The notes below the pieces were generated by a model. The model worked only from the letters and a program-made list of their open reading frames with translations, did no database searches and was not told the DNA's origin. From assembly GCF_011386835.1 (NCBI RefSeq), contig NC_088797.1, forward strand, positions 36,331,583 through 36,395,582: a stretch of 64,000 nt of DNA, written 5' to 3'. Both the position numbers and the translations under genes were made by a program. The first letter of the stretch is position 1. Every line of letters begins with the position of its first letter. Shown piece by piece: positions 61,501 through 64,000 of the stretch. Source of the DNA: Chrysemys picta bellii. Lineage: Eukaryota > Chordata > Testudines > Emydidae.

Positions 61501-61896
61501 GGGGGGGAGGGTTGGGCAGGAGGCCGGCGCTTGGCGTCTCCTGTGCTCGTTCAAATCCCGCTGCCGTCACCTGCAAGGACGGTCCCCGGCAGGCTCCGCC
61601 CCCCGGGGCGATACAGGCCGGTGCCTGCCAGCCAGGACTGGCTCTGAGTCAACCCCACCTGCCTACGGGGCGGTGACAGCGACCATGGGGGCCCTGACGG
61701 GGCCTGGGCCGTGCAGCCAGGCCTGGAGCGCTGCAGCCCCCTCCTCCGGCCCGGGGTCTGCTCCCTCCCTCCCGGCGGCGCCACAACCACTGTCCCGACT
61801 CAGGGAGCGAGGCCCCCGCCGCGCCGGGAGGGGCCGGGCGTGGCCCCGCCTGGCTAACAAGGCCCGGGCCAGCCTGGATCGCGTCAGCTACTCACA
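8156..61896 (-). CDS. HDAC11: HDAC11 (histone deacetylase 11), partial gene, exons 1-8
   Basis: Class IV zinc-dependent deacetylase; the family removes acetyl and, more efficiently, long-chain fatty-acyl groups from lysine. Eight minus-strand exons joined by GT-AG introns give one open frame of about 216 residues. Coding segments are 61896-61897 (AT), 56604-56752, 51645-51745, 31805-31921, 22770-22812, 18726-18802, 17107-17169 and 8156-8252. Phases are consistent at every junction. Family blocks seen in order: [82 protein letters not shown]. The zinc/catalytic residues land at His142-His143, Asp181 and His183, the established human numbering. The frame is open, so the gene looks functional. 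The C-terminal third (about 130 residues, including the Asp expected near 261) is not in the window and must lie left of position 1. Identification is by recalled family similarity, not by a search. Confidence 0.96.
8405..8610 (+). repeat. Ancient MIR/LINE-tail-like repeat
   Basis: Contains GGTGCTTTACAAATATTA, then a degenerate version of the gaaactaaggaactgag and agccaatttgctcagtgtcac sequence typical of MIR/CORE-SINE 3' halves. Heavily diverged. Confidence 0.5.
10459..10690. mobile_element. GC-rich MITE, right end eroded
   Basis: Starts GGGCTTGTCTACACTGGC. It contains internal inverted blocks (CTCAAGGGTGTGAAAAACCAC followed by CCCCCTGAGCACAGCAAG; TTGCAAC/GTTGCAG) and repeated GCGCTGGGA-like motifs. 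Composition differs from the flanking AT-rich intron. The 3' inverted copy of the end is not clear, so the boundary is approximate. Confidence 0.55.
11166..11262. repeat. Short palindromic MITE fragment
   Basis: GGGCCTGATCC at the left pairs with GAATCTGGCCCC at the right, giving an imperfect palindrome of about 95 bp. Members of the same loose family (GATCCTGCA ends with TCAATGG-type centres) recur at 18.3, 27.8, 38.7 and 48.9 kb. Confidence 0.4.
11335..11357. repeat. (TG)n microsatellite
   Basis: About 11 uninterrupted TG units. Confidence 0.9.
11797..11824. repeat. Poly-T tract, 28 bases
   Basis: Uninterrupted run of T. On the minus strand, the HDAC11 transcript strand, it would be poly-A. 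No retroposed sequence was identified beside it. Confidence 0.9.
12014..12138 (+). mobile_element. Short Penelope-terminus insertion, second subfamily
   Basis: 125 bp flanked by 14-bp target duplications ATTGATC(T/A)AATGTA (12000-12013 and 12139-12152, one mismatch). It contains an inverted pair around GGTCCAATAAAAGATATTAC and ends CTGGGTCCAACAGGACTACAAC. The same sequence family occurs at 52888-53112. The hammerhead-like core is missing from this truncated copy. Confidence 0.8.
12295..12420. repeat. Eroded MITE fragment
   Basis: GC-richer block with CCTGAGCTCCAGCCTGAGCTG and CCTGGGCTGGAAGGCTCG, partly self-complementary. No terminal repeats or TSD can be defined. Confidence 0.35.
13973..14178 (-). 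mobile_element. Penelope-terminus insertion inside the hAT
   Basis: 206 bp flanked by an exact 12-bp duplication AAAATGTACACT (13961-13972 and 14179-14190). The arms are inverted copies: CTTAAAGACTAACAGATG on the left matches CATCTGTTAGTCTTTAAG on the right. The left end (GGGGTAGCCGTGTTAGTCTG) is the reverse complement of the family 3' end. CTGACGA (14089-14095) and GAAA (14113-14116) remain, but the hairpin between them is damaged. Confidence 0.88.
14704..15113. mobile_element. GC-rich hAT-type MITE nested in the hAT
   Basis: 410 bp with ends TAGGGTTACCATAT and ATATTGTAACGCTA (imperfect inverted repeat) and an exact 8-bp duplication GTCTCCAG (14696-14703 and 15114-15121). The interior is GC-rich with a long inverted pair (CCGGCTTCACGGTTTGCC and GGCAAACCGTGAAGCCGG). 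The paralogous hAT at 25.3 kb lacks it, which confirms the insertion. Confidence 0.9.
15150..15540 (+). pseudogene. hAT transposase remnant
   Basis: Part of an open frame reading [20 protein letters not shown], then [14 protein letters not shown] and an acidic/basic stretch with [20 protein letters not shown]. This matches the middle of ZBED-like hAT transposases (the ALDPRFK motif). The dimerisation end is missing here but is partly kept in the related copy at 25.7-25.9 kb. Confidence 0.75.
16085..16200. repeat. Possible dispersed repeat (CTCGTGATTTTAT motif)
   Basis: ACTCTCGTGATTTTATTG, then AGTCTTGTGATATTTGGTG, resembles a repeat common in sauropsid introns. No ends can be defined. Confidence 0.35.
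17107..17169 (-). CDS. HDAC11: HDAC11 exon 7 with zinc ligands Asp181 and His183
   Basis: 63 bp, 21 codons (residues 164-184), phase 0 on both sides. The acceptor is ATGATTCCAG; the donor is CAG|GTGAGT. It encodes [15 protein letters not shown], then DLDAHQ. The Asp and His of DLDAH are two of the three zinc ligands of the deacetylase site. Skipping this exon would keep the frame but destroy the metal site. Confidence 0.97.
17170..18725 (-). other. HDAC11 intron 6
   Basis: 1.56 kb, GT-AG. Mostly AT-rich unique sequence. A short palindromic MITE-like block lies at about 18281-18400 (AAGATCCTGAGGGCGGA paired with a degenerate GCAGAATCAGGAC). Confidence 0.85.
18726..18802 (-). CDS. HDAC11: HDAC11 exon 6 with the His-His active-site motif
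   Basis: 77 bp: two bases completing Gly138, then 25 codons. The acceptor is TTTTACGTTTAG; the donor is AAG|GTAGGA. It encodes [25 protein letters not shown] as two joined blocks, [10 protein letters not shown] and [15 protein letters not shown]. His142 and His143 are the charge-relay histidines conserved in zinc-dependent deacetylases. Phase 1 in, phase 0 out. Confidence 0.97.
21606..21633. repeat. (CTAT)n microsatellite
   Basis: About six tetranucleotide units with one interruption. Confidence 0.85.
21640..21870 (+). repeat. MIR-type SINE
   Basis: CTTACAGCCTTCAATAAGG, then ATTATTTCCATTTACAGAGG, GGAAACTGAAGCACAGAGAA and GCCCAAGGTTTCACACAATG follow the MIR consensus order. It ends with a degenerate CTAATACCACTGGACCATCC. 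An old amniote repeat. Confidence 0.8.
22770..22812 (-). CDS. HDAC11: HDAC11 exon 5 (43 bp)
   Basis: A very small exon of 14 codons plus one base, encoding [14 protein letters not shown] and the first base of Gly138. The acceptor is TTTTTCTTAAAG and the donor is GG|GTAAGTAC. It leads directly into the GG-FHH zinc-site motif of exon 6. It was located only by walking the expected protein order, because it is far too short to stand out as an ORF. Confidence 0.95.
24205..24330 (+). repeat. Ancient SINE/LINE-tail fragment
   Basis: TTATTATTTGTATTACAG, then ACCCATTGTGCTAGGCATTA, ACAAACACA and CCCCAAGAGCTTACAAAG. The same arrangement recurs at 27655. It belongs to a widespread amniote repeat whose exact family I cannot fix by eye. 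Confidence 0.6.
25337..26238 (+). mobile_element. Second hAT copy, internally deleted, 902 bp
   Basis: Ends TAGGGCTGTTGATTAATCGC and GAAAGCCCTA match the hAT at 13787. Flanks ATCAAAAC (25329-25336) and ATCAGGAC (26239-26246) look like an 8-bp duplication with two changes. The left subterminal part is deleted. It retains the C-terminal hAT dimerisation region ([17 protein letters not shown] at about 25816-25866, [10 protein letters not shown] after it), with earlier stops. It lacks the 410-bp MITE seen in the other copy. Confidence 0.85.
26460..26641 (-). mobile_element. Penelope-terminus insertion with 16-bp TSD
   Basis: 182 bp flanked by an exact 16-bp duplication TTTTACATAAATTTCT (26444-26459 and 26642-26657). 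Near-perfect inverted arms around GTGGAGAAGTGGGCTGTAGT. The left end carries the reverse complement of the family 3' terminus (GCAGCCCTGTTAGTCTGTAT). The CTGATGA half of the hammerhead core is missing; the CCACGAAAGC half remains. Confidence 0.88.
27655..28050 (+). repeat. MIR-type repeat interrupted by a palindromic MITE
   Basis: The left part matches the repeat at 24205 (TTATTTGTATTGCAG, GTTGTGCATGGCACTCTTAC). The right part has GACTTGCCCAAACAGACAGC, then AGGTCTCCTGACTCCCAGTG as in MIR/CORE repeats. Between them, 27778-27893 is an imperfect palindrome (CCCCAATCCTGCAATAA, ACGCACATGCTTAACTTTAA and their complements). Confidence 0.65.
28098..28365 (+). mobile_element. CR1 LINE 3' fragment
   Basis: Reads AAAGAGAACTGGATAAATTC, ATGGAGGTTAAGTCCATTAA, then ends ACTAGATGGACCTTTGGTCT and CGGCCGTTCTTATGTT. 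These are the last codons and 3' UTR of CR1. Strongly 5'-truncated, as usual for CR1. Plus orientation, antisense to HDAC11. Confidence 0.9.
28970..29356. mobile_element. hAT-type MITE, 387 bp
   Basis: Perfect inverted ends CAGGGGTGGGCAAAC and GTTTGCCCACCCCTG. Target duplication ATGTAAAG (28962-28969) and GTGTAAAG (29357-29364), seven of eight identical. GC-rich interior. The open frames inside are compositional. Confidence 0.9.
31805..31921 (-). CDS. HDAC11: HDAC11 exon 4
   Basis: 117 bp, 39 whole codons (residues 85-123), phase 0 on both sides. The acceptor is TTTTCTGTAG; the donor is ATG|GTAAGT. It encodes [14 protein letters not shown], then [22 protein letters not shown] and TIM. A symmetric phase-0 exon could be skipped without a frameshift, removing 39 residues of the fold. 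Confidence 0.96.
34113..34303. mobile_element. Tc1/mariner-type (pogo/Tigger-like) MITE, copy 1
   Basis: 191 bp flanked by TA (34111-34112 and 34304-34305). Left end CACCTCTACCCCGATATAAC; the right end, reverse-complemented, is CGCCTCTACTCTGGTATAAC. The internal motif GATATAACGCAGT is repeated. Copy 2 lies at 52460. Confidence 0.85.
34390..35190 (-). other. Unidentified segment with two adjacent minus-strand ORFs
   Basis: Composition differs from the flanks (more balanced, several CpG). Two minus-strand open frames meet at 34864: 34864-35163 (99 codons, with [20 protein letters not shown]) and 34634-34864 (76 codons). No domain is recognised. Candidates are a processed pseudogene of an unknown gene, or part of an old mobile element. 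I see no poly-A tail, splice site or terminal repeat that decides. Confidence 0.3.
36097..36966. mobile_element. hAT-type MITE containing a tRNA-like repeat
   Basis: The left end AGAGCTGGGGAAAGAACTG and the right end TTTTGGCCGGCTCT form a weak inverted pair. The interior near both ends shares complementary AAATTTGC/GCAAATT-type words. No convincing TSD. The centre (36195-36545) is a different repeat, listed separately. Confidence 0.5.
36195..36545. repeat. tRNA-derived repeat with A/B-box-like motifs
   Basis: Two related halves. At 36430-36485 GGTGGTTAGGGCCC is followed by GAGTTCAAGTCCC, which resemble a pol III A box and B box; at 36210-36260 TGGTGATTAAGGCACTC is followed by GATTCAAATG. Each half has an inverted partner (GACTTGAATCCACATCTCC; AAGTGCCCTAACCAGC). 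It fits a tRNA-derived SINE-like or palindromic repeat. No intact tRNA fold is claimed. Confidence 0.5.
38645..38755. repeat. Palindromic MITE fragment
   Basis: GGCCCAGATCCTGCAAAG and CATGTGCTTAACTTTAA, followed by a degenerate complement (GTTAAGCATATGCATAG). Same family as 27778-27893 and the MITE split at 13738/15955. Confidence 0.5.
39204..39478. mobile_element. MITE with doubled internal inverted repeats
   Basis: Left end TAAGGCCTTATCTTCACTAGG; right end CCTAGTGAAGACACAGCTAA. Inside lies a second inverted pair, CCTAGTGAAGACAAGGCAGT and ACTGCCTTGTCTTCATTAGG. It therefore looks like two arms, each with its own copy of the end motif. TSD not clear. Confidence 0.7.
40488..41862 (-). mobile_element. 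CR1 LINE, 5'-truncated, 1.37 kb
   Basis: The minus-strand 3' UTR ends CAGTCCTTGAATCTATGAAT at the left, the typical CR1 tail. Coding sequence runs from about 41850 down to 40572. The 5' truncation falls within the reverse transcriptase at the NYRPVSLTS motif. Same orientation as HDAC11. Confidence 0.93.
40570..41820 (-). pseudogene. CR1 reverse transcriptase C-terminal half, one in-frame stop
   Basis: The frame contains [18 protein letters not shown], then a TGA at 41481-41479, and in the same frame [17 protein letters not shown] and the catalytic [13 protein letters not shown]. It continues to the CR1 C-terminal region ([20 protein letters not shown]). The stop sits where CR1 elements usually have Trp, so TGG to TGA. 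Otherwise unbroken over about 415 codons: a young copy. Confidence 0.9.
43530..43560. repeat. (TG)n(TA)n microsatellite
   Basis: About seven TG units running into about nine TA units. Confidence 0.9.
44688..45493. repeat. Tandem duplication, two 403-bp units
   Basis: Unit 1 is 44688-45090 and unit 2 is 45091-45493. Both start GCTGTTTGTAGATCTGTCC and end ATCAGAAGTATTA. The only difference I noticed is GAGATGGTATG versus GAGATAGTATG. Unique sequence otherwise: no mobile-element signature and no credible gene (the frame shared by both copies has no motif). Confidence 0.95.
46124..46848. mobile_element. hAT-type MITE with GC-rich core, 725 bp
   Basis: Ends TAAGGCTGCATGTCTGTCAC and, reverse-complemented, TAAGGCTATGTTTTAGTCAC. 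Target duplications CTTATGAC (46116-46123) and CTTTTGAC (46849-46856). The core 46200-46740 is strongly GC-rich with CCCAGCACCAGCRGGGGTCC-like repeats, which creates long open frames in several frames without coding features. Confidence 0.85.
48877..48948. repeat. Short palindromic MITE fragment
   Basis: GGGCTTGATCCTGCACC, then GTCAATGAAAGC and ACTTCAATGGGTGCAGTATCAGG form an imperfect hairpin of about 70 bp. Confidence 0.5.
49147..49461 (+). other. Unrecognised 104-codon ORF
   Basis: The open frame ends with an acidic stretch ([20 protein letters not shown]). No domain, signal or splice context was found. The region just upstream has an A-run. It may be a chance frame or part of an old retroposed sequence. 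Weak. Confidence 0.2.
49773..49996 (+). mobile_element. Penelope-terminus insertion with 14-bp TSD
   Basis: 224 bp flanked by an exact 14-bp duplication TATAAAAATGTATA (49759-49772 and 49997-50010). Inverted arms (CTTAAAGACTAACAGATTTA and AAATCTGTTAGTCTTTAAG), then the full 3' terminus GGATACAGACTAACACGGC. CTGAAGA at 49877-49883 and GAAA at 49903-49906 flank a T-rich degenerate hairpin. Confidence 0.9.
50110..51160 (-). mobile_element. Old CR1/L3-like LINE fragment
   Basis: Minus strand, about 1.05 kb, with many stops. Recognisable stretches include [20 protein letters not shown] (50200s) and further RT-order sequence up to a CR1-like end near 51160. More diverged than the CR1 at 40488. Boundaries approximate. 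Confidence 0.8.
51645..51745 (-). CDS. HDAC11: HDAC11 exon 3
   Basis: 101 bp: the last two bases of Glu51 plus 33 codons. The acceptor CTGTTTCAG precedes AAGAAAAAC; the donor is AAAG|GTGCTG. It encodes [12 protein letters not shown], then [22 protein letters not shown], a highly conserved helix and loop at the entrance of the fold. The open frame continues past the donor into the intron for some distance, so unspliced sequence looks coding beyond 51645 but no longer resembles the family. Confidence 0.95.
52460..52647. mobile_element. Tc1/mariner-type (pogo/Tigger-like) MITE, copy 2
   Basis: 188 bp flanked by TA (52458-52459 and 52648-52649). Ends CACCTCTACCCCAATATAAC and, reverse-complemented, CACCTCTACCCCAATATAAT. 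Clearly the same family as 34113-34303; this copy's ends are nearly perfect inverted repeats, so it is the better preserved. Confidence 0.9.
52888..53112 (-). mobile_element. Penelope-terminus insertion, second subfamily, with hammerhead-like core
   Basis: 225 bp flanked by 12-bp duplications ATAATTGTTTAT (52876-52887) and ATAATTATTTAT (53113-53124). The arms are inverted copies. On plus, CTGAAGA (53020-53026), a five-pair stem GAGCT/AGCTC (53028-53032 with 53040-53044, loop CTGTGTA) and GAAA (53045-53048) form a complete hammerhead core. Related to 12014-12138. Confidence 0.87.
53512..53945 (-). mobile_element. CR1 LINE 3' fragment
   Basis: Left end ACATAAGAATGGCCATACTG is the CR1 tail on minus. 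Coding remnant [20 protein letters not shown] with [17 protein letters not shown] is the CR1 C-terminus. 5'-truncated at about 53945, where the duplicated sequence begins. Confidence 0.9.
53927..54094. repeat. Tandem duplication, two 84-bp units
   Basis: Units 53927-54010 and 54011-54094 both start TACTTTCTCTA and contain GAGGAACTGGAG, then CAGAGGTGTCCACATGAAGA. Several substitutions separate them, so the event is older than the 403-bp one. The unit starts just inside the CR1 and extends beyond it, so the duplication post-dates the CR1 insertion. Confidence 0.88.
56604..56752 (-). CDS. HDAC11: HDAC11 exon 2
   Basis: 149 bp: one base completing the start codon, 49 codons, and one base of the next Glu codon. 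The acceptor is TTAAG after a T/C-rich tract; the donor is AAAG|GTAACA. It encodes residues 2-50, including the block [19 protein letters not shown] that is characteristic of the N-terminus of class IV deacetylases. The CR1 fragment starting at about 56853 lies only about 100 bp upstream of the acceptor. Confidence 0.95.
56853..58510 (-). mobile_element. CR1 LINE, decayed, 1.65 kb
   Basis: The minus-strand tail starts at AACATAAGAATGGCCACACT. RT remnants in order from the right: [20 protein letters not shown] and [18 protein letters not shown] (58200-58390), [20 protein letters not shown] with [10 protein letters not shown] (57800-57930), [18 protein letters not shown] (57670-57760), and the C-terminal [17 protein letters not shown] (57200s). 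Frameshifts separate these blocks. The longest CR1 in the window. Confidence 0.92.
58515..59123 (-). mobile_element. GC-rich hAT-type repeat, one end missing
   Basis: The right end, read on minus, starts TAGGGCCCTACCAAATTCAC and continues ...CCATTTTGGTCAGTTTCATG, a typical subterminal sequence of a sauropsid non-autonomous hAT. The GC-rich interior has a 15-16-base C run near 58936. The opposite end is not recognisable beside the CR1 boundary at about 58510. Confidence 0.65.
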
Positions 61897-62125
61897 TCCC
61901 CCCGGCCGCCTTCTGCCAGCCAGCGCTCCGCCGCGGGAGGGGCGGGGCCGAGCCGCGCGGAGCCGCCCCACACCGCGGGCGGGAGGAGGAGACGCGAGAG
62001 GCCCGGCCAGGACGGAGCGGGCGGCCCTGGCTAGGCAAGGATGCGGGGAGGGGCCCTGGCCTGGGGGGCAGGAGCTAGGAAAGGGGGGCTGGGCTGGGGG
62101 GAGAGGGAGAAGTGAGGTGGAAGAG
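61430..62125. promoter_or_regulatory. HDAC11: CpG island, probable HDAC11 promoter
   Basis: About 700 bp of G+C-rich sequence with frequent CpG in an otherwise AT-rich window. It has GC-box-like motifs (GGGGCGGG near 61487-61492 and 61939-61947) and no TATA box that I can see. The donor of HDAC11 exon 1 lies inside it at 61895. Position and composition fit a TATA-less housekeeping promoter firing leftward. Vertebrate CpG-island promoters are often bidirectional, but no plus-strand gene is recognisable here. Confidence 0.85.
61896..61990 (-). CDS. HDAC11: HDAC11 exon 1: 5' UTR plus first two bases of the split start codon
   Basis: On the minus strand the GC-rich sequence ends in GGGGGGAT followed by the strong donor GTGAGT (donor bases 61895 downward). 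Exon 2 begins with G and then the frame [10 protein letters not shown], so AT plus G makes ATG only after splicing. The resulting Met1 puts all downstream catalytic residues at the human HDAC11 numbers, which supports this join. The transcription start is not visible; the right boundary given is a nominal point inside the CpG island. The alternative is a different upstream exon, but no other donor in the island restores a start codon so neatly. Confidence 0.78.
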
Positions 62126-62157
62126 TCTCTTGCCCCAAGAAGAACAGGAGTATTTGT

Positions 62158-62362
62158 AAAAGGCAACAGAGTCTCCTGTGGCACCTTTAAGACTAACAGA
62201 TGTATTGGAGCATAAGCTTTTGTGGGTGCATAGGCATGCATCTGACGAAGTGGGTATTCACCCACGAAAGCTTATGCTCCAATACATCTGTTAGTCTTAA
62301 AGGTGCCACAGGAGACTCTGTTGCCTTTTACAGATCCAGACTAACACAGTTACCTCTCTGAT
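62158..62362 (+). mobile_element. Penelope-terminus insertion inside the Penelope element, complete hammerhead core
   Basis: 205 bp flanked by an exact 14-bp duplication ACAGGAGTATTTGT (62144-62157 and 62363-62376). On plus: CTGACGA (62242-62248), a six-pair stem GTGGGT/ACCCAC (62250-62255 with 62260-62265, loop ATTC), GAAA (62266-62269), then GC-TTAT-GC. The arms are inverted copies (CTTTAAGACTAACAGATGTA versus TACATCTGTTAGTCTTAAAG). The 3' terminus is CAGACTAACACAGTTACC. Confidence 0.92.
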
Positions 62363-62659
62363 ACAGGAGTATTTGTGGCACCTTAGAGATTAACAAATTT
62401 ATTTGAGCATAAGCTTTCGTGGGCTACACCCCACTTCATCTGATGCATAGAATGGAACATATAGTGAGGACATGTATATACATACAGAGAACATGAAAAG
62501 GTGGGAGTTGCCCAACCAACTCTAAGAGGCTAATTAATTAATTAAGATGAACTGATGTCAGCAGGAGGGAAAAAAAACGTTTGTAGTGATAATCAAGATA
62601 GCCCATTTAAGACAGTTTGACAAGAAGCTGTGAGGCTACTTAACATGGGGGAAATAGAT

Positions 62660-63073
62660 TCAATGTGTGTAATGGCTCAGCCATTCCCAGTCTCTATTTA
62701 AGCCTAAATTGATAGTATCTAGTTTGCATATCATTTCAAGTTCAGCAGTTTCTCGTTGAAGTCTGTTTTTGAAGCTTTTCTGTTGCAAAATTGCCACCTT
62801 TAAATCTGTTACTGAATGGCCAGAGAGGTTGAAGTGTTCTCCTACTGGTTTTTGAATGTTATGATTCCTGATGTCAGATTTGTGTCCATTTATTCTTTTG
62901 CTTAGAGACTGTCCGGTTTGGTCAATGTACATGGCAGAGGGGCATTGCTGGCACATGATGGCATATATCACATTGGTAGATGTGCAGGTGAATGAGCCCC
63001 TGATGGTGTGGCTGATGTGATTAGGGCCTATGAATAGATATGTGGACAGAGTTGGCATGGGGTTTTGTTGCAA
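62660..63073 (-). pseudogene. Penelope GIY-YIG endonuclease domain
   Basis: An open frame of 137 codons containing VIYAIMCQQCPSAMYIDQTG, QSLSKRINGHKSDIRNHN, then VGEHFNLSGHSVTDLKVAIL and LNRDWEWLSHYTH. This is the Cys-containing GIY-YIG domain specific to Penelope-like elements, which nicks target DNA. The YIG-type motif reads YID here, a change of its glycine, so the copy is probably catalytically weakened. A frameshift separates it from the RT frame on the right. Confidence 0.9.
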
Positions 63074-63127
63074 GGATAGGTTCCTGGGTTAGTGTTTTTG
63101 TTCTGTGGTTGCTGGTGAGTATTTGCT

Positions 63128-64000
63128 TCAGGTTGGGGGGGCTCTGTAAGCGAGGACAGGTCTGTCTCCCAAGATCTGTGAGAGTGAGGGATCATCTTTC
63201 AGGATAGGTTGTAGTTCTTTGATGATGCGCTGGAGAGGTTTTAGTTGGGGGCTGAAGGTAATGGCTAGTGGTGTTCTGTTATTTTCTTTGTTGGGCCTGT
63301 CTTGTAGTAGGTGACTTCTGGGTACTCTTCTGGCTCTGTCAATCTGTTTTTTCACTTCAGTAGGTGGGTATTGTAGTTTTAAGAATGCTTGATAGAGATC
63401 TTGTAGGTGTTTGTCTCTGTCTGAGGGATTGGAGCAAATGCGGTTGTATCTTAGAGCTTGGCTGTAGACAATGGATCGTGTGGATGGAATGGAATGGATG
63501 GAAGCTGGAGGCATGTAGGTAAGTATAGCAGTAGGTTTCCGGTATAGGGTGGTGTTTATGTGACCATCTCTTATTAGCACTATAGTGTCAAGGAAATGGA
63601 CCACTTGTGTGGATTGGTCTAGGCTGAGGTTGATGGTGGGATGGAAATTGTTGAAATCATGGTGGAATTCCTCAAGGGCTTCTTCCATGGGTCCAGATGA
63701 TGAAGATGTTATCAATGTAGCACAAGTAGGGTAGGGGCATTAGGGGACGAGAGTTAAGGAAGCGTTGTTCTAAGTCAACCATAAAAATGTTGGCATACTG
63801 TGGGGGCCATGCGGGTACCCATAGCAGTACCACTGACTTGAAGGTATATATTGTCCCCCAAATGTGAAATAGTTGTGGGTGAGGACAAAGTTGCAATGTT
63901 CAGCCACCAGGTTTGCCGTGACATTATCAAGGATACTGTTCCTGATGGCTTGTAGTCCACCTTTTATGGCCCTGTCACAGAGCAAGGGCTGAGTGTAAAA
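63128..64000 (-). pseudogene. Penelope reverse transcriptase, frameshifted, 5' end outside window
   Basis: Fragments in different frames from right to left: FTFGGQYIPSSQW / YLQVSGTAMGTRMAPT (63800-63880), YANIFMVDLEQRFLNSRPLM and YLCYIDNIFIIWTHG (63700-63800), then 63128-63715 with EEFHHDFNNFHPTINLSL, FLDTIVLIRDGHINTTLYRK and the thumb region. The catalytic YxDD motif reads YIDN, so the second Asp is lost. At least two frameshifts. A dead copy. Confidence 0.9.

Larger units (their letters stand above)
56753..61895 (-). other. HDAC11 intron 1
   Basis: 5.14 kb, GT-AG, splitting the start codon. Holds a long CR1 (56853-58510), a GC-rich hAT-type repeat (58515-59123) and AT-rich sequence (59124-61400) in which I see no feature. 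The donor end lies in the CpG island. Confidence 0.85.
62138..64000 (-). mobile_element. Penelope-like retroelement, 3' part
   Basis: Runs leftward and continues beyond the window. From right to left: reverse transcriptase, GIY-YIG endonuclease, about 500 bp of 3' sequence, then a terminal repeat (CCCACGAAAGCTTATGCTC on minus, at about 62405-62435). It is interrupted near its end by a younger related insertion at 62158-62362. It lies upstream of HDAC11 exon 1 in the same orientation, starting about 10-20 bp beyond the CpG island. Confidence 0.9.

Noticed and set aside
61673..62215. 180-codon plus-strand ORF with a good Kozak ATG in the CpG island
   Set aside because: It is Pro/Ala/Gly/Arg-rich as expected from GC-rich sequence, has no domain, and its last codons run into the Penelope insertion at 62158.

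Overview
The window is vertebrate nuclear DNA, almost certainly from a sauropsid and most likely a turtle (a crocodilian is possible). The evidence is AT-rich intronic sequence with small GT-AG-bounded exons, many CR1 LINE fragments, Penelope-like retroelements, a two-gene PIF/Harbinger transposon, and hAT- and Tc1/mariner-type MITEs with clear target-site duplications. I see no bacterial, phage or CRISPR features.

The one host gene I can recognise is HDAC11 (class IV histone deacetylase) on the minus strand, which spans nearly the whole window. Eight exons were found by reading the minus strand: a 5' exon in a CpG island (ends at 61896), then exons at 56604-56752, 51645-51745, 31805-31921, 22770-22812, 18726-18802, 17107-17169 and 8156-8252. 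All splice phases agree. The joined reading frame gives residues 1 to about 216. The zinc-site and catalytic residues fall at His142/His143, Asp181 and His183, the numbering used for the human enzyme. The start codon is split by intron 1: AT at the end of exon 1 and G at the start of exon 2. The last exons, which should carry the third zinc ligand and the C-terminus, lie beyond the left edge.

The introns are a mosaic of mobile elements. Intron 8 (1-8155) holds a 4.7-kb Harbinger with an intact spliced Myb/SANT-like gene and a transposase broken by a single in-frame TGA, plus a related short non-autonomous Harbinger. Intron 7 holds a nested stack: a hAT element with matching TSDs, inside a palindromic MITE and itself carrying two further insertions. 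Intron 4 holds a second, shorter copy of the same hAT, which serves as the empty-site comparison. Intron 3 (19.7 kb) holds CR1 copies, MITEs, a near-perfect 403-bp tandem duplication, and an unexplained segment with two adjacent minus-strand ORFs. Intron 1 holds a 1.65-kb CR1 beside a GC-rich hAT-type repeat. Upstream of the promoter (62.14-64.0 kb) lies the 3' part of a decayed Penelope-like element with reverse transcriptase and GIY-YIG remnants.

A recurring theme is a family of short (about 90-225 bp) Penelope-terminus insertions, each with its own 11-16-bp target-site duplication. Several carry a CTGANGA - hairpin - GAAA block, the conserved core of a hammerhead ribozyme.
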